Shown here in pieces: positions 53,207 to 64,000 of a DNA stretch of 64,000 bases. The translations under genes were made by a program, and so were the position numbers. This stretch comes from Manihot esculenta (Eukaryota > Streptophyta > Magnoliopsida > Malpighiales > Euphorbiaceae). Numbering within the stretch: position 1 is the stretch's first letter; every line of letters begins with the position of its first letter. The stretch covers positions 31,853,691 through 31,917,690 of the forward strand of contig NC_035161.2 of NCBI RefSeq assembly GCF_001659605.2. Direction: 5' to 3'. A model generated the notes under the pieces. The model saw nothing but the letters and a program-made list of their open reading frames with translations, was not told the DNA's origin and did not search any database.

Positions 53207-55989
53207 GGGACTTACATGTGTAATGATATTTTCGATCTGTAATTAGTGTGGTTTTGATTAAGACGATAGTTGGTAGAGATACTATTATCATTCTGTGGTG
53301 GTTCACTTCGGAAATATCAACCTCTATTTAGTTATTTTTAATTAAGTTAGAGGGAATTGAGATATTAGTAAAGTCCTCACCATAGTCTTCTTTTTTTAAC
53401 TAAGTCTAACTGTATGTATGGCTTTTAGCCTCTACTTAGATTTCAAATTTATATCCTTTATTGAAAGTGTTAGAAATTCTAGTTTTGATCTTCTAATATG
53501 GAATTGCGATAGTGCATGTGATCGGACTATCATTTTTAAAAAGTTATGAAAGTGTTTGATTTTTTTGAATTTGAGTTAATTTTTAAATTTTAATTAATTT
53601 GATTCTATTTAATTTAGTTGAATGGTTTTATGATTTTAGATTCGAACTTTCTCGTATATAATTGGGTTACACTTTGTAAATTAATCCGATGAATTTTGAT
53701 CTCTTTGTATCGGTAAAACAAAAAAAAAGAAAAAAAGCAAACTTAGAGACTACTGCATCTTACAGTTTTATCGTAAAAAAAATTGAAGAAAGAAAAAAAA
53801 AAAAGACAAAGAAAAATGTATATATTTATGATTTGAAATATAATTGTTGAAGTTTGTTATATTTTATTTTATTTATAGAATATTTTTACTTTATTATTTT
53901 ATCAGTCATTTAAGTTTAGTTGAAATAATTAAATTTCTGATTTTTTTATAAAATTATTTATTAGTGTATATATTTTTAAATTAATTAATGCCCAACGTTT
54001 TAATTTTATATTCAATTGTATAATGTATTTTTTATTAAAAAGTCTTTTGTTCACCATATTTTAAATTAATAAGAATAATTCTGCTAAAATATATAATTTC
54101 TTCTGCAATTAAATAGTTGTTTCTGTATTTTTTTTTAATTTTTATATTATGAGAAAATTTACTCGTCAAATTTTTAATTTAAAAAATATATTAAAATTTT
54201 TATAATATTTTAAAAAATTTATTAATTTTAATTATTAAGAATTTTACTATTAATCATATTTTTTAAAAATTTATGTGAAGAAGGTGAGGGAGTACATATT
54301 TAAAATTTTGAGTTGACAAATGGCAAGGAATGACCAAGTTCAATGTCCTCTTGCATTGGGGAAGAGAGATTTAATGAAAAATCAATCTCTCAATCTTAAA
54401 AAAACCAATCCGCAAGAATCAAACAAAAATACTTGGGAAATCAAGAACCAAACTCGAAATCATCCAAAATAAAAAAATCCTGCACGTTGTAGCTGGTTTA
54501 TGGCCAGAAATTAAAAAAAAAAAAAAAAAGGAAAATATGTATTATTACATGCATGCATGTTCTCAAAATCGAGGGGTATCATGGAATTAAACCTGTCTAA
54601 GGTGGGCTTGTCCTGCCAAGTTCATCAATGTCTAGTCACATTGCTTGCCAGAGATAGCCATTGAGGACCTCCATCTTAAAAGTTTACTGCATTTTACATT
54701 AAACTGCTAACAACGACGCTCTGGTTATGGATTGAAAACTTATAGCAGCAAAATGAAGGTTTTTTCTGTTTAAACTAAGTGATCAGTTGATAAAATTGAG
54801 ATACATAGAGAAGAAGATATGACAAAGGTCTCTCTGGACAGCAGACAGTAGTCATGACTGTCTGTTTATGACTCAGAACAAGAACAACACTTGCTGTCTT
54901 TCTCCAACAATTTTTGGGGCATTTGGCCCTCTAATGTCTGTGTCACCCATTTCAAGTTTACAACAATTCTGCTCTTGTAGACCTACCCATTTTATTTATC
55001 TTTTTATTTGCCATGATTTATTTTTTTATAAAATTATTCAATATTTTTAAATAAAAAATTTGAAATTAAAAAAATAAATTATTTCATTTCAAATAATAAG
55101 TCTAAGGGCATATGTACTTTTAAAGGAAAAGATTCATTCTTCAGAAAAAATAAATAAATAAATGAAAAAGGACAGTGAGAACACTTAAATAATTTCCCAA
55201 ACTTCAATTTTGCAATTAATTTGTTGTAAATTGAGACAGTTGTTGTTTTAATTGAGCCATTACGTCAATGGTTTAGTGCTTTAATTGAGCCATTACCTCA
55301 ATGGTTTAGTGCTTTAATTGAGCCATTAGCTTTTTTCAAGGAATAACTGCTTTTTATTAAATTAAGATTTTAACTCATAATTTTATAATTAAGTTTTAAA
55401 TATTACCATATTAGAGAATTAACTTATTAGGAGGAATACACTTTTAATTTTTAATAAATTATTAAAAAATAAATTAAATTATTTATAAAAATTAATTTTT
55501 AATTTTAATAGTCAGTGATTTCATCATTTGACCCAATTGAAAAAAAAAGATTGTTTTACATTAATTATTATACTGTTTATAATCTATGTTAAGTATTTAT
55601 GGAATAATATTTTAAAAAAAAAGAGATTTTGACTAATTAAAAATACACATCAAGTTAGAAATATTAACTCACTAGAAAGGATTAGGACAAAATATTTAGA
55701 TGTTTAGGATTAGCATCACCTTCCTCTTATTATTATTAATTTAAAGAAAAAGAATCCGTACATATCTGTTCCCCTAATCATGATTTTTTTTCCTTAATTA
55801 ATGGTAATTAAAATATCTTAATCCTTACAGAAATAGGTCAAATTCGCTTTTTGGATTCTTCTTTTGTTTTTTCTTTTAAATCACCAGCAGTCTTCAGAGG
55901 ATATAATTAATTACTGTTACAAAGAAAAATAAATAAAAAATTATTATTAAATAAAGATAATTCGAAAAATAAAAATAAATAAATAAACC
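53207..55989. other. AT-rich intergenic DNA right of LTR element
   Basis: No gene is recognised. It contains a 33-bp tandem repeat at 55248-55330 and long AT-rich tracts. The ~250 bases right after the element are the interrupted host sequence. Confidence 0.5.
55248..55330. repeat. 33-bp tandem repeat, 2.5 copies
   Basis: Units begin TTAATTGAGCCATTA at 55248, 55281 and 55314. The first two differ at a single base (ACGTCAATGG versus ACCTCAATGG). Each holds a short dyad, CCATT...AATGG. Confidence 0.85.
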
Positions 55990-56568
55990 CTCACGTTTCT
56001 TTTTGGGGTGTACACGTGCGCATTGCCATGGCTTTGGTTTGGTCTACTTCTTATTATAAACCCCCCGTCTTCTGCTGTCCTCTAATCCGCTCTAGCTCTC
56101 GCTCTGGCTGCACGACTTACAAAGTGAAGGAGAAGAGTAATTTAAGAAGCAGATTCTGTACAAAGAGAGAAATAAGAGAGCCCATATCAGAGGAAACTGT
56201 TAATCCAGGGAAAAATAAAAAACTAAAAGGAATAGCAAATCAACCCTTCATATATCTTCTACAATTGCATACAACAAGTATAGCAGCAGTTGTCGTTGTT
56301 GCGGAGGTACTCTGTGAAGCAGAGAAGCCATTCTTAGCTTTAATACTCTCTCTCTCTCTCTATCTGTCTCTCTTCTTTCTTTTATTTTTTTTATCTCTCC
56401 CTCCTCATCACAGTCTCAGACACGCACGCTCTGCAGTACAGCAGCTTAAGGTTCCTTCTGGGGACACCACCGTATCCCTTCTCATTCTGCTGCCTTTGTC
56501 CCTTCCCTGAAATTCTCTCTCTGTATCTCCACTATATAATGTATCTTTCTTGAACTTGTTTACCAAAA
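55990..56568 (+). promoter_or_regulatory. PRAF gene promoter and leader
   Basis: A CACGTG G-box lies at 56013-56018 and a TATA-like TTATTATAAA at 56051-56060, followed by a pyrimidine-rich leader with (CT)n runs (about 56345-56400) up to the ATG at 56569. The open frame spanning 56016-56510 shows no protein-family features and is taken as non-coding leader. Confidence 0.55.
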
Positions 56569-59500
56569 ATGTTTGAAGAATCCTTACATGCAGTGCCCGT
56601 CGACAGAACTGTTGAACAGGTTTCTCTCTCTTTTTTTTTATACCTTCCCCTGTCTGCATTGTACATTGATTTTCTTCTTCGAAGTATGGCTAGTGTAAAC
56701 TGTGTGATCTTCATTGATTTCCCACTTTGCTCTAAGATTTTTAGATTCGAATTTATTTTTGCTTTTTTGGGTCTATTTTATATATAACCTTAAAAGCGAG
56801 GAATGATAGTATTATCCTTTCCAGGATTATGTATTTGATGCTCTGTATCCATCTCTTTAACTCATTGTGTTATCTAATGAATCGTTCCTTTTGTTTCTCA
56901 TTTTCTAGATGAGACACTTCTTGAATTTCATTTTCCTGTTGTAGTCTAACTTATAACATGTCTTTCTTACACCACAAAAGTTGGGATTTTTGTTGAGGAA
57001 TTTTTAGAGTTGCCTGTTCTTTCACATTTTTGTTGATTAAGATTTCTGCAAATTTTGGTTTCAGGCTTCTCTTTGGATTCCCATTTTCATTCCTTCACTG
57101 ACTTGTGATTTTTTTATTGTCTGTATTTTGTTCCTTGTGTATTTAATTATTTGGGTTGGTTGAGGTGGGAGACTTAAAGCACAAGCTATATTTAATGTCT
57201 TGTAGGCAATATTAGCTTTGAAGAAAGGCGCACATCTTTTGAAGTGTGGAAGAAGAGGGAAGCCCAAGTTCTGTCCTTTTAGGCTTTCTACGGTAGGTAC
57301 ATCTTAAATGGCAAAAGATTTGGTCATTTATGAGAATTAATAAACAGTTACAGCTACATGTTCAATTGCTTAGTTACTGTTTGTTACTTCAGTTATTACA
57401 AATGATAATTGTCTTAATCAGTCAGTCCCCACTCCCCAGTACTTCTCCAGAAACATGCAACAACTTGCTTTCCTTGCAAGAAAATACTTTGCAATCTCCT
57501 GAAAGATGGGTTTTGGATTACATCCTCTAGCTCATAGGCATATCTGTCATTATGCAGTTAATCTATCAGCATTTCCTGCTGAAGCTTTGTTTTACATTGC
57601 TGTTTCTGTTTTTTGCTTGCGTATTTGCAATGGATAAGCAAGAAGTTTTAATTTGGTCTTATATTTCAGGATGAGAAATATTTGATCTGGTATTCTGGAC
57701 AGGAGGAAAAGCAATTGAGATTGAGTTCTATCATGAAGATTATTACTGGACAGAGTACTGTATGTAATCAAGGATGTTTTTCCAAATTAAGTTCCATTAT
57801 AGTTTTGTTCCCAGTAGATCCTTTACTATTTGTATTAACAGTGATTTCACTTGTCACAGGTAAATTTTCGAAGGCAACTTCAACCAGACAAGGAGCATCA
57901 GTCATTCTCGCTAATCTATGCTAATGGTGAACGCTCACTGGATCTGGTAACTTCTTGATTTAAAAGGTTTTTATACACACATCTAAGCTATCTTACATGT
58001 CATGCATATTCATTTCTTCGATAAGGTTCATGGTTTCATTGTCTTTCACATAGATATGCAAGGACAAAGTGCAGGCTGATTCTTGGTTAATAGGCTTAAG
58101 AGCTGTTATATCCAGGTGTCACCGTTCTAGGCCTTTTCCTGGTCTCAGGAGCCACGGAGGGGCGCTTAGTTGTATCAACAGTCCCGCTGGTTTTATTAGA
58201 AGAAAGCGTAATCTGGGAATTCTGGAGGATGCCACAGAACTTTCGCAGGTAATGAGCTGGAAAGTAAGAATGATACTGTGATTCATGGACAAAATAAACA
58301 AGTTTTGAATCATTCCTTGTGAAGTGTTATTGTATCGGTTCCAAATTGGTAACAAGCAGCTCAATCAATATAATGTCATTTCAACTTATCTGGAATCTTT
58401 CATTTCTGTTTTATATTATTGCTGAAGTAGTCCTTTCTAATATATAATCCTTCATACTCTAAACCTTTGATGCATTCTATTGAATAAATTCTTATTGTGG
58501 GTTCTGCTGTTGTCTGACTTACAATTCAATTCAAAAAGCATAGGTTGTTTTTAAATTTAAATGCTTATTGTTGTTCTTTACTTATAATCTTGCTTGTAGG
58601 AATTGAACAACCAGTGCTAGAAATTTGTTTGGTTTATCATAGTATGATCACTTGCCTTGTTCTCTTTGTCTGTTTGGATGCAATGAAATTTTCTCATGTT
58701 ACTGATCACAAGAGTTGGATTTTGTTGTCTTGTATCTTGAAGGTGCGTAGCTTATGTGGAAGTCCTACTCAGTCAGTATCAGACAGGTGTTTTTCTGATG
58801 GTTTTTCTCTTTCTTCTGATAGCTTTTGTATATCAGAATCAAGCCTTCAACAGATGCAGAATGTAGCAGATACATCTTTCCCAAATTCACCTTATGTCGA
58901 ACCAAATATCAATAAATGTGGATCTATTTATGCTTTCTCTGAACTTCAAAAAGAAATGTCTCATAGGTTTGTTACCCCGACATACGGATCTCCACAGACA
59001 GGGAAAAATGACATCCTGAAGGATGTTCTGATCTGGGGGGAAGGTGTGGAAGGAGGAAATATAGGGGGTATGGTTCAGAAGCTTGGTAACCAAAATGGGA
59101 TGCAAGTTGATGCATTAGTGCCAAAATTATTGGAATCCACAGTGATGCTCGATGTACAAAGCATATCTTTAGGAGGAAAACATGCTGCCTTGATCACCAA
59201 AAGGCGTGAAGTTTTCTGCTGGGGTGAGGGAAGTGGGGGAAAGCTTGGACATAAAGTTAACATGGATTTTAGCTATCCAAAAGTTGTTGACTCCTTGGGT
59301 GGTGTCCGTATAAAATCTGTTGCATGTGGTGAATATCAAACATGTGCTCTGACAGATTCTGGTGAACTATACATATGGGGTGACAACAAAAGTGGTGCTA
59401 ATTTGGTTGAAGTGAGAACCAGAAACCAGTGGCTACCATATAAACTTTCTGGACCTTTTGATAGTATAACCATATCAAAAGTTGCTTGTGGGGAATGGCA

Positions 59501-62073
59501 TACAGCAATTTTGTCCTCGTCTGGGCAATTATTTACATATGGAGATGGAACTTTTGGGGTACTTGGTCATGGGAATCTTCAAAGTGTTTCTTATCCCAAG
59601 GAGATTGAATCTCTAAGAGGTTTATGGGTAAAATCGGTTGCTTGTGGATCATGGCACACTGCTGCGATTGTGGACATTGTTGCCGACCGCTTAAAGTTCA
59701 ATGCTGTTGGTGGGAAACTATTTACATGGGGGGACGGTGATAAAGGAAGACTTGGGCATATTGACATGGGAAAAAAACTTGTACCAACATGTGTTGCACA
59801 ACTTGTGGAATGCGATTTTGTTCAAGTTTCCTGTGGAAGGATGCTTACTGTTTCACTTACCAATACAGGTAGGGTCTATACAATGGGAACCTCATTGTAT
59901 GGGCTGTTAGGGAATCCTCAGGCTAAGGATAAATCAATAACAATTGTTGAAGGAAAGCTTAAAGACGAGTTCGTTAAGGAGATATCATCAGGATCATATC
60001 ATGTTGCTGCCTTGACATCAGAGGGACGTGTATATACTTGGGGGAAGGGCACAAATGGGCAGTTAGGATTAGGCATCACTGAAGATAGAAACTCTCCAAC
60101 TTTTGTTGGGGCTCTGAGAAACCGGCTGGTCGAAAGTATAACTTGTGGATCAAATTTAACTGCTGTAATCTGTCTGCACAAATCTATTTCAATTACTGAT
60201 CAATCAGCTTGTAACGATTGTAGGATGCCATTTGGACTTACAAGGAAGAAACACAACTGTTACAATTGTGGTCTTCTGTTCTGCCATGCATGTAGTGCTA
60301 GGAAGGTCATAAATGCATCTTTGGCTCCTAATAAAAGCAAGCCTTCTCGTGTCTGTGATTCCTGTTTTATGCTTCTACAGAAAGCTACGGATTCAGGGAG
60401 AATAGTAAAACTGGAAAATCAGGGCCCAAAGCAGAAGTTATCTTCCAATAAGATGTTATCTGATGAGAAAGAAGGCAGGGGGGAAGCAACTCCAGTACTG
60501 TTAAAGAGTCAATTATATGATCTTGATAGCCAAGCTGGTAAGAAGATTACTCTTAAAAAACAAGGGGAAAAGGAGCAGCATTTAGAAACTGTCTCTTCCT
60601 TTTCAGCAGGAATTTCACGATGGGGGCAAGTCTCATGCCCTGCTGTGTTTGAATCATACTACAGTAAGCATTCCGCTCCTCCAGTGGACTCAAGGTCACC
60701 TGTTTCAAGCGTTGTAAATACAGATAAAGTCATGTTTGAAGCAAATGAGACGCTTTCTGAAGAAGTTCAGAGACTAAGAGCAGAGGTAATAGCTGCATAT
60801 GGTTTACATTCGAAATGTATGTGACTTATCCTTGAATTTTTCTGCTTTCATTATTTTGCACTTGTGTCTCTCTTTCGTCAGAGTGAAAAAAACAAACGAG
60901 CGAATGCATTTTCAAGTACTGAGTGTATGCATTTTCTCACATACAAATGGAAGAATTCTCATTAAAACTGGTTTTTCATAGTTGGGATGCACTATGCTTG
61001 GTCTCAGCATAATCTTCTCATTTGTTGTAGGCTAGGAGCCTTGAAATGCAATGTGAAATTGGAACCCAGAAGATTCAAGAATGTCAAGAAACTATAGAGA
61101 AAACTTGGTCGCTGGCCAGAGAGGAAGCAGCTAAGCGTAAAGCAGCAAATGAGATCATAAAAGCTTTGGCATTAAGGGTAATTTATTTCTGTGACACTGT
61201 AGAGCTCATTGAGTTATTTTCTCTGCACCTTAGTATATCATGTTAGCATTGTCCGCGAGAAGTTTAAATAAGCCCCAAAATGAACTCAAAACTGCTTTCA
61301 GCCGCATTTGTTTCGATCATAGTATCACATACTTCAAATTTCTATCCAAGTTCCTTAAGTCATTGAAGTAGAGATGACGAATAGTTGTGAGCAATATAAG
61401 TTTTTAATAACCAGTAGCTAATACTTAATGATGCAGCTTCATGCAATGTCAGAGAAACTATCTTCTGGAAAAGGAGCAAAAGTTAGAGCTGATCTGACTA
61501 CTAATTCCCAGAAGGCACAGGCAAATACAAATAGTCCTTGTGTGAGCCCACGGCCTCCATTGGCTTTGTTCCATTTGCCCCCTGAAGTAAAATTATCAAA
61601 AGATGGACAAAGAGATAGTTTATCAAGCTCCCCTATTACATTCTCTAATACATTAAAGTCGCTGGATGCGAGAGGGTTGTTCAAAGAGATTGGCAAATCA
61701 GATGATGATTCCCATACACCAAGAACAAACTCTAGGCGAAATGGAACTAAAGGCTCAAGGCTTGAATGGGTTGAGAAATGTGAACCTGGTGTATATATCA
61801 CATTCACAACTTTGCCGTGTGGGCGAACAGGGCTAAAGCGAGTCAGATTTAGGTAATTCTTAGCTTCCAGTCTCTTTATTTCTACTGTATTGCTGCTGGT
61901 TCTTCCAAACTCATAGGAAGCAGCATTTTTAAACTGTGTTTTGCAGCCGGAAACGATTTGCTGAGAAAGAAGCAGAGCGGTGGTGGGAGGAGAATCAAGT
62001 TGCAGTGTACCAGAAGTATGGCATTGAAGGATATGTGGACTCAAACCAAAATCAGATAAAGAGCTACATTTGA
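56569..62073 (+). CDS. PRAF: PRAF protein: PH, RCC1 repeats, FYVE and BRX domains
   Basis: A plant-specific phosphoinositide-binding, RCC1-repeat protein; relatives are linked to Rab/ARF-type GTPase signalling and to polarity through the BRX domain. Exons: 56569-56619, 57206-57292, 57670-57759, 57860-57946, 58054-58248, 58743-60785, 61031-61177, 61437-61852, 61947-62073; 1080 aa, all phases consistent. Domains: PH at ~17-140 (FCPFRLST, LIWYSGQEEK, LIYANGERSLDLICKDK); RCC1 propeller at ~265-645 with repeated G.LG and ACG..HTA motifs; FYVE zinc finger at ~661-706 with paired cysteines and the variant basic motif RKKHNCYNCG instead of animal RRHHCR; coiled coil at ~838-915; BRX at ~1008-1065 (EWVEKCEPGVYITF, RKRFAEKEAERWW). 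The 2043-nt exon 6 carries RCC1 and FYVE intact. One blade near residue 385 lacks the usual glycine-rich turn. Confidence 0.95.
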
Positions 62074-63199
62074 GTTTTATCATTTTATGCATTCACATAG
62101 ATACAGGCTAAAAATTGCAGAAAAGAAAGAGAGATTTCCTTTCGGCAATAATATATTATTAATTAAATTCATCAAAATACTTAAGAATTAAATGCTTTTA
62201 TTTTTTTTAAATTTAATATAATAATCCCAAACTTCTAATCAACGTTTTGCATGGTTTGAATATAAATGTGCTTTTCTTGCCTTTTTCTCATAGAAGCCAT
62301 TGCCAACATTTCTTTAAACTAAATATTTTATTTAAATATATTTATCTCCTTAGAGTAAAGGGGTTTATAAGGTTTTCCGAAATAAAATATTGAAAATGTA
62401 CAAAACTGAAATTAATTGATAATTTCTTTTCTTTTTCTTTCTACCCATTTCCAAATGACAACTCTTCCGATTCATTCTGCATCACCACGTGGCACCTCTT
62501 TTTTCCACGTTCCAGCACCTGGCCCCACATGCCTACTCAACTCCTCCACGTTCATCTATTCTTTCTATCATGGCAAGCTCCACGCACGCACTCATGTTAT
62601 AAATATCCATAAAATATAATATATTAAGATAATCCATTTACAAAATTATAAAATTACTGAAATAAGCATTGTACTATCAAATGATATCTTAATTAATATT
62701 ATTACAATTATTTGGATTATTCATCATATATTGGTTTAACTCATGAAGCTAGTTTTTTATATATTTAAATAGTTGTAATAAATTTAGCAGTAGATGTTTT
62801 GGTATTAAAATAAATTTTTATTTTTTAAATTTAAATAGCCATGATAATGTTTAATATAAAAAAATTTCTCAATTGAGTCTAATTAATTAACGAAACAAGA
62901 AACTCATGTTATATTTAAAACATAATACAAATTTTATTTATTTTGTTATATATAATTAAATTAAAATATTAATATACTGTAAAGAGATTTTTTTTTAATC
63001 AAAAGTGAGTTCTAGTGGATATTATTTAAATTAAAAGTATTATAAAAAAAGGAAGATATACCATTTAAAATTAGATATAGAATTAGCCGCCCTTACAATC
63101 GTCTGAATCACTATTAAATAGTTTGTTTCCACGTGAACGAGAAAAAAAGAAAATGTCAGGAATTAGATGACCAGTACAACACATTTCTTGACTATCCTG
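62074..63199. other. PRAF 3' region and AT-rich intergenic DNA with a promoter-like patch
   Basis: After a probable 3' UTR the DNA is AT-rich except for 62440-62610. That patch holds three CCACGT words (62485, 62505, 62546), CCACGC at 62580 and TATAAATA at 62598-62605. No coding frame follows it. Otherwise nothing is recognised. Confidence 0.45.
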
Positions 63200-64000
63200 A
63201 ATTATCATTCTCAAACCATAGGAACCATTAATTAAAATAGCCACATCAACGTTGCATGTATACTAACATGGTATTGGAGTTTTCCAATGAATACGATCTG
63301 TACACTGCTCCTCATATGACACCAACTGGTGAGCTTTTGACCACTCCAAATGCACAGATCGAGCTCTACTAACAACTGAAAAATGGTAGTTGAGTTCTAG
63401 AATGCCATATAAATTCATTTGAGCTGGTTCACAAATTCCAAAGCACCATAAAGAGCTCCACCGGTTGCTGCTTACTACCTGAAGTCAACAACGTAGCAAT
63501 CCAAGAATTCAAATCGGCAATTGGAGTCAGTCTAAAGAAGACAACAACCATACAGATTGGGCAAAGGGATATAAATATAAAATATGTATAGCCATCTTCG
63601 GCAAGCAACCACAAACCGAACAAAATTCGTCCACCAGAATGTGGCACCATTGAAGAACAGCTCTACAAGGCAAAATATCCTTCACAGCAGGCCATACCAG
63701 AATTAAAACTTTACTTGAGACTTTCACTTTCCATAATTTATCCCATGAAAAGTCCTCCATTTCTTGATTAGCCACTTGATAACCTTCCTTTACAAAGTAA
63801 TCTCTATGTTGATTCAAAGACCACACCTACTCATCCCTATGCTCAAACATTGATAAAAGAATCTGCATAATTAGATCAACGTGGTAAAATAGTGTTGGTA
63901 ATTAACTCTCTATTCCATTGGCGGTTAAGGATCAAATCAAATCTTGCTGAATAAGAACCCTCAGTTCCATTACATGAAACAACCATGGATCACACCAAAT
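63200..64000 (-). pseudogene. LINE (L1-type) fragment: zf-RVT and RNase H remnants
   Basis: Read on the minus strand from the window's right edge: an IWCDPWL-like motif (~63990), then a zf-RVT region open at 63826-63527 (FSWDKLWKVKVSSKV, AVKDILPCRAVLQ, CSVCG, then H and PFAQSVW), typical of the end of plant non-LTR retroelement reverse transcriptases. Further on, near 63286-63240, W.TPIP and CNVDVA resemble the start of the plant LINE RNase H domain but are split by an in-frame TAG (63263-63265). The last zinc-knuckle cysteine before PFA is Tyr. The element is broken and runs off the window. Confidence 0.7.

Noticed and set aside
56016..56510. 164-codon frame upstream of PRAF
   Set aside because: Contains the G-box, TATA-like site and CT-rich leader; no protein family, so treated as promoter/leader.
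58545..58742. Upstream in-frame ATG extending PRAF exon 6 to 58545
   Set aside because: This stretch is intron 5: a good acceptor (TTGAAG) stands at 58742, the extra residues are hydrophobic and unlike the family, and the PH-domain exons upstream join in phase to 58743.
61439..62092. 217-codon minus-strand frame
   Set aside because: Antisense shadow of PRAF exons 8 and 9 with no family resemblance; the plus strand encodes a conserved BRX domain there.

Overview
This window is plant nuclear DNA, almost certainly from a eudicot. It has short exons split by AT-rich GT-AG introns, plant-specific families (HD-ZIP IV, REVEILLE MYB, tau-class GST, PRAF) and very AT-rich intergenic DNA with LTR retrotransposon, MITE-like and LINE debris. 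The protein style would fit a woody rosid such as Malpighiales/Euphorbiaceae, but the sequence alone does not prove that. No bacterial-type operon, CRISPR array or tRNA gene was seen.

Layout from left to right. 1-1350: repeat-rich DNA with two related blocks and a decayed antisense 25S rRNA fragment. 2158-6254 (+): HD-ZIP class IV homeodomain/START transcription factor. 6255-9480: extremely AT-rich DNA containing an old ~0.8-kb tandem duplication. 10003-15418 (-): 21-exon UDP-glucose pyrophosphorylase. 17882-19497: degraded LTR element with an antisense reading frame. 23756-26255 (+): REVEILLE-type single-MYB factor behind a G-box-rich promoter. 27761-34466 (+): autophagy protein ATG5, with a solo LTR in intron 6. 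34867-35616 (+): tau glutathione S-transferase. 36823-43965 (+): delta-COP coatomer subunit. 46849-47372: MITE-like inverted-repeat element. 49198-53206: a structurally complete LTR element without coding capacity, with matching 5-bp target duplications. 56569-62073 (+): PH-RCC1-FYVE-BRX (PRAF) protein. 63200-64000 (-): tail of a broken LINE.

The seven protein genes are individually regulated eukaryotic genes, not a pathway cluster. They cover epidermal/developmental transcription, UDP-glucose supply, clock/light output, autophagy, detoxification, Golgi-to-ER transport and phosphoinositide/GTPase signalling. For each gene I rebuilt the exon chain by hand from splice sites, reading phase and family conservation, and all seven give uninterrupted proteins of normal family length (715, 469, 496, 383, 222, 527 and 1080 residues).

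I found no convincing new multi-gene system. The most notable points are a GC-AG intron in the HD-ZIP gene, a stop-free in-frame 81-nt intron in the GST gene, a delta-COP start codon alone at the end of its exon, a solo LTR and a strong C-rich/G4 tract inside ATG5, an antisense frame inside a short LTR element, and the intact non-coding LTR element with internal 160-bp repeats.
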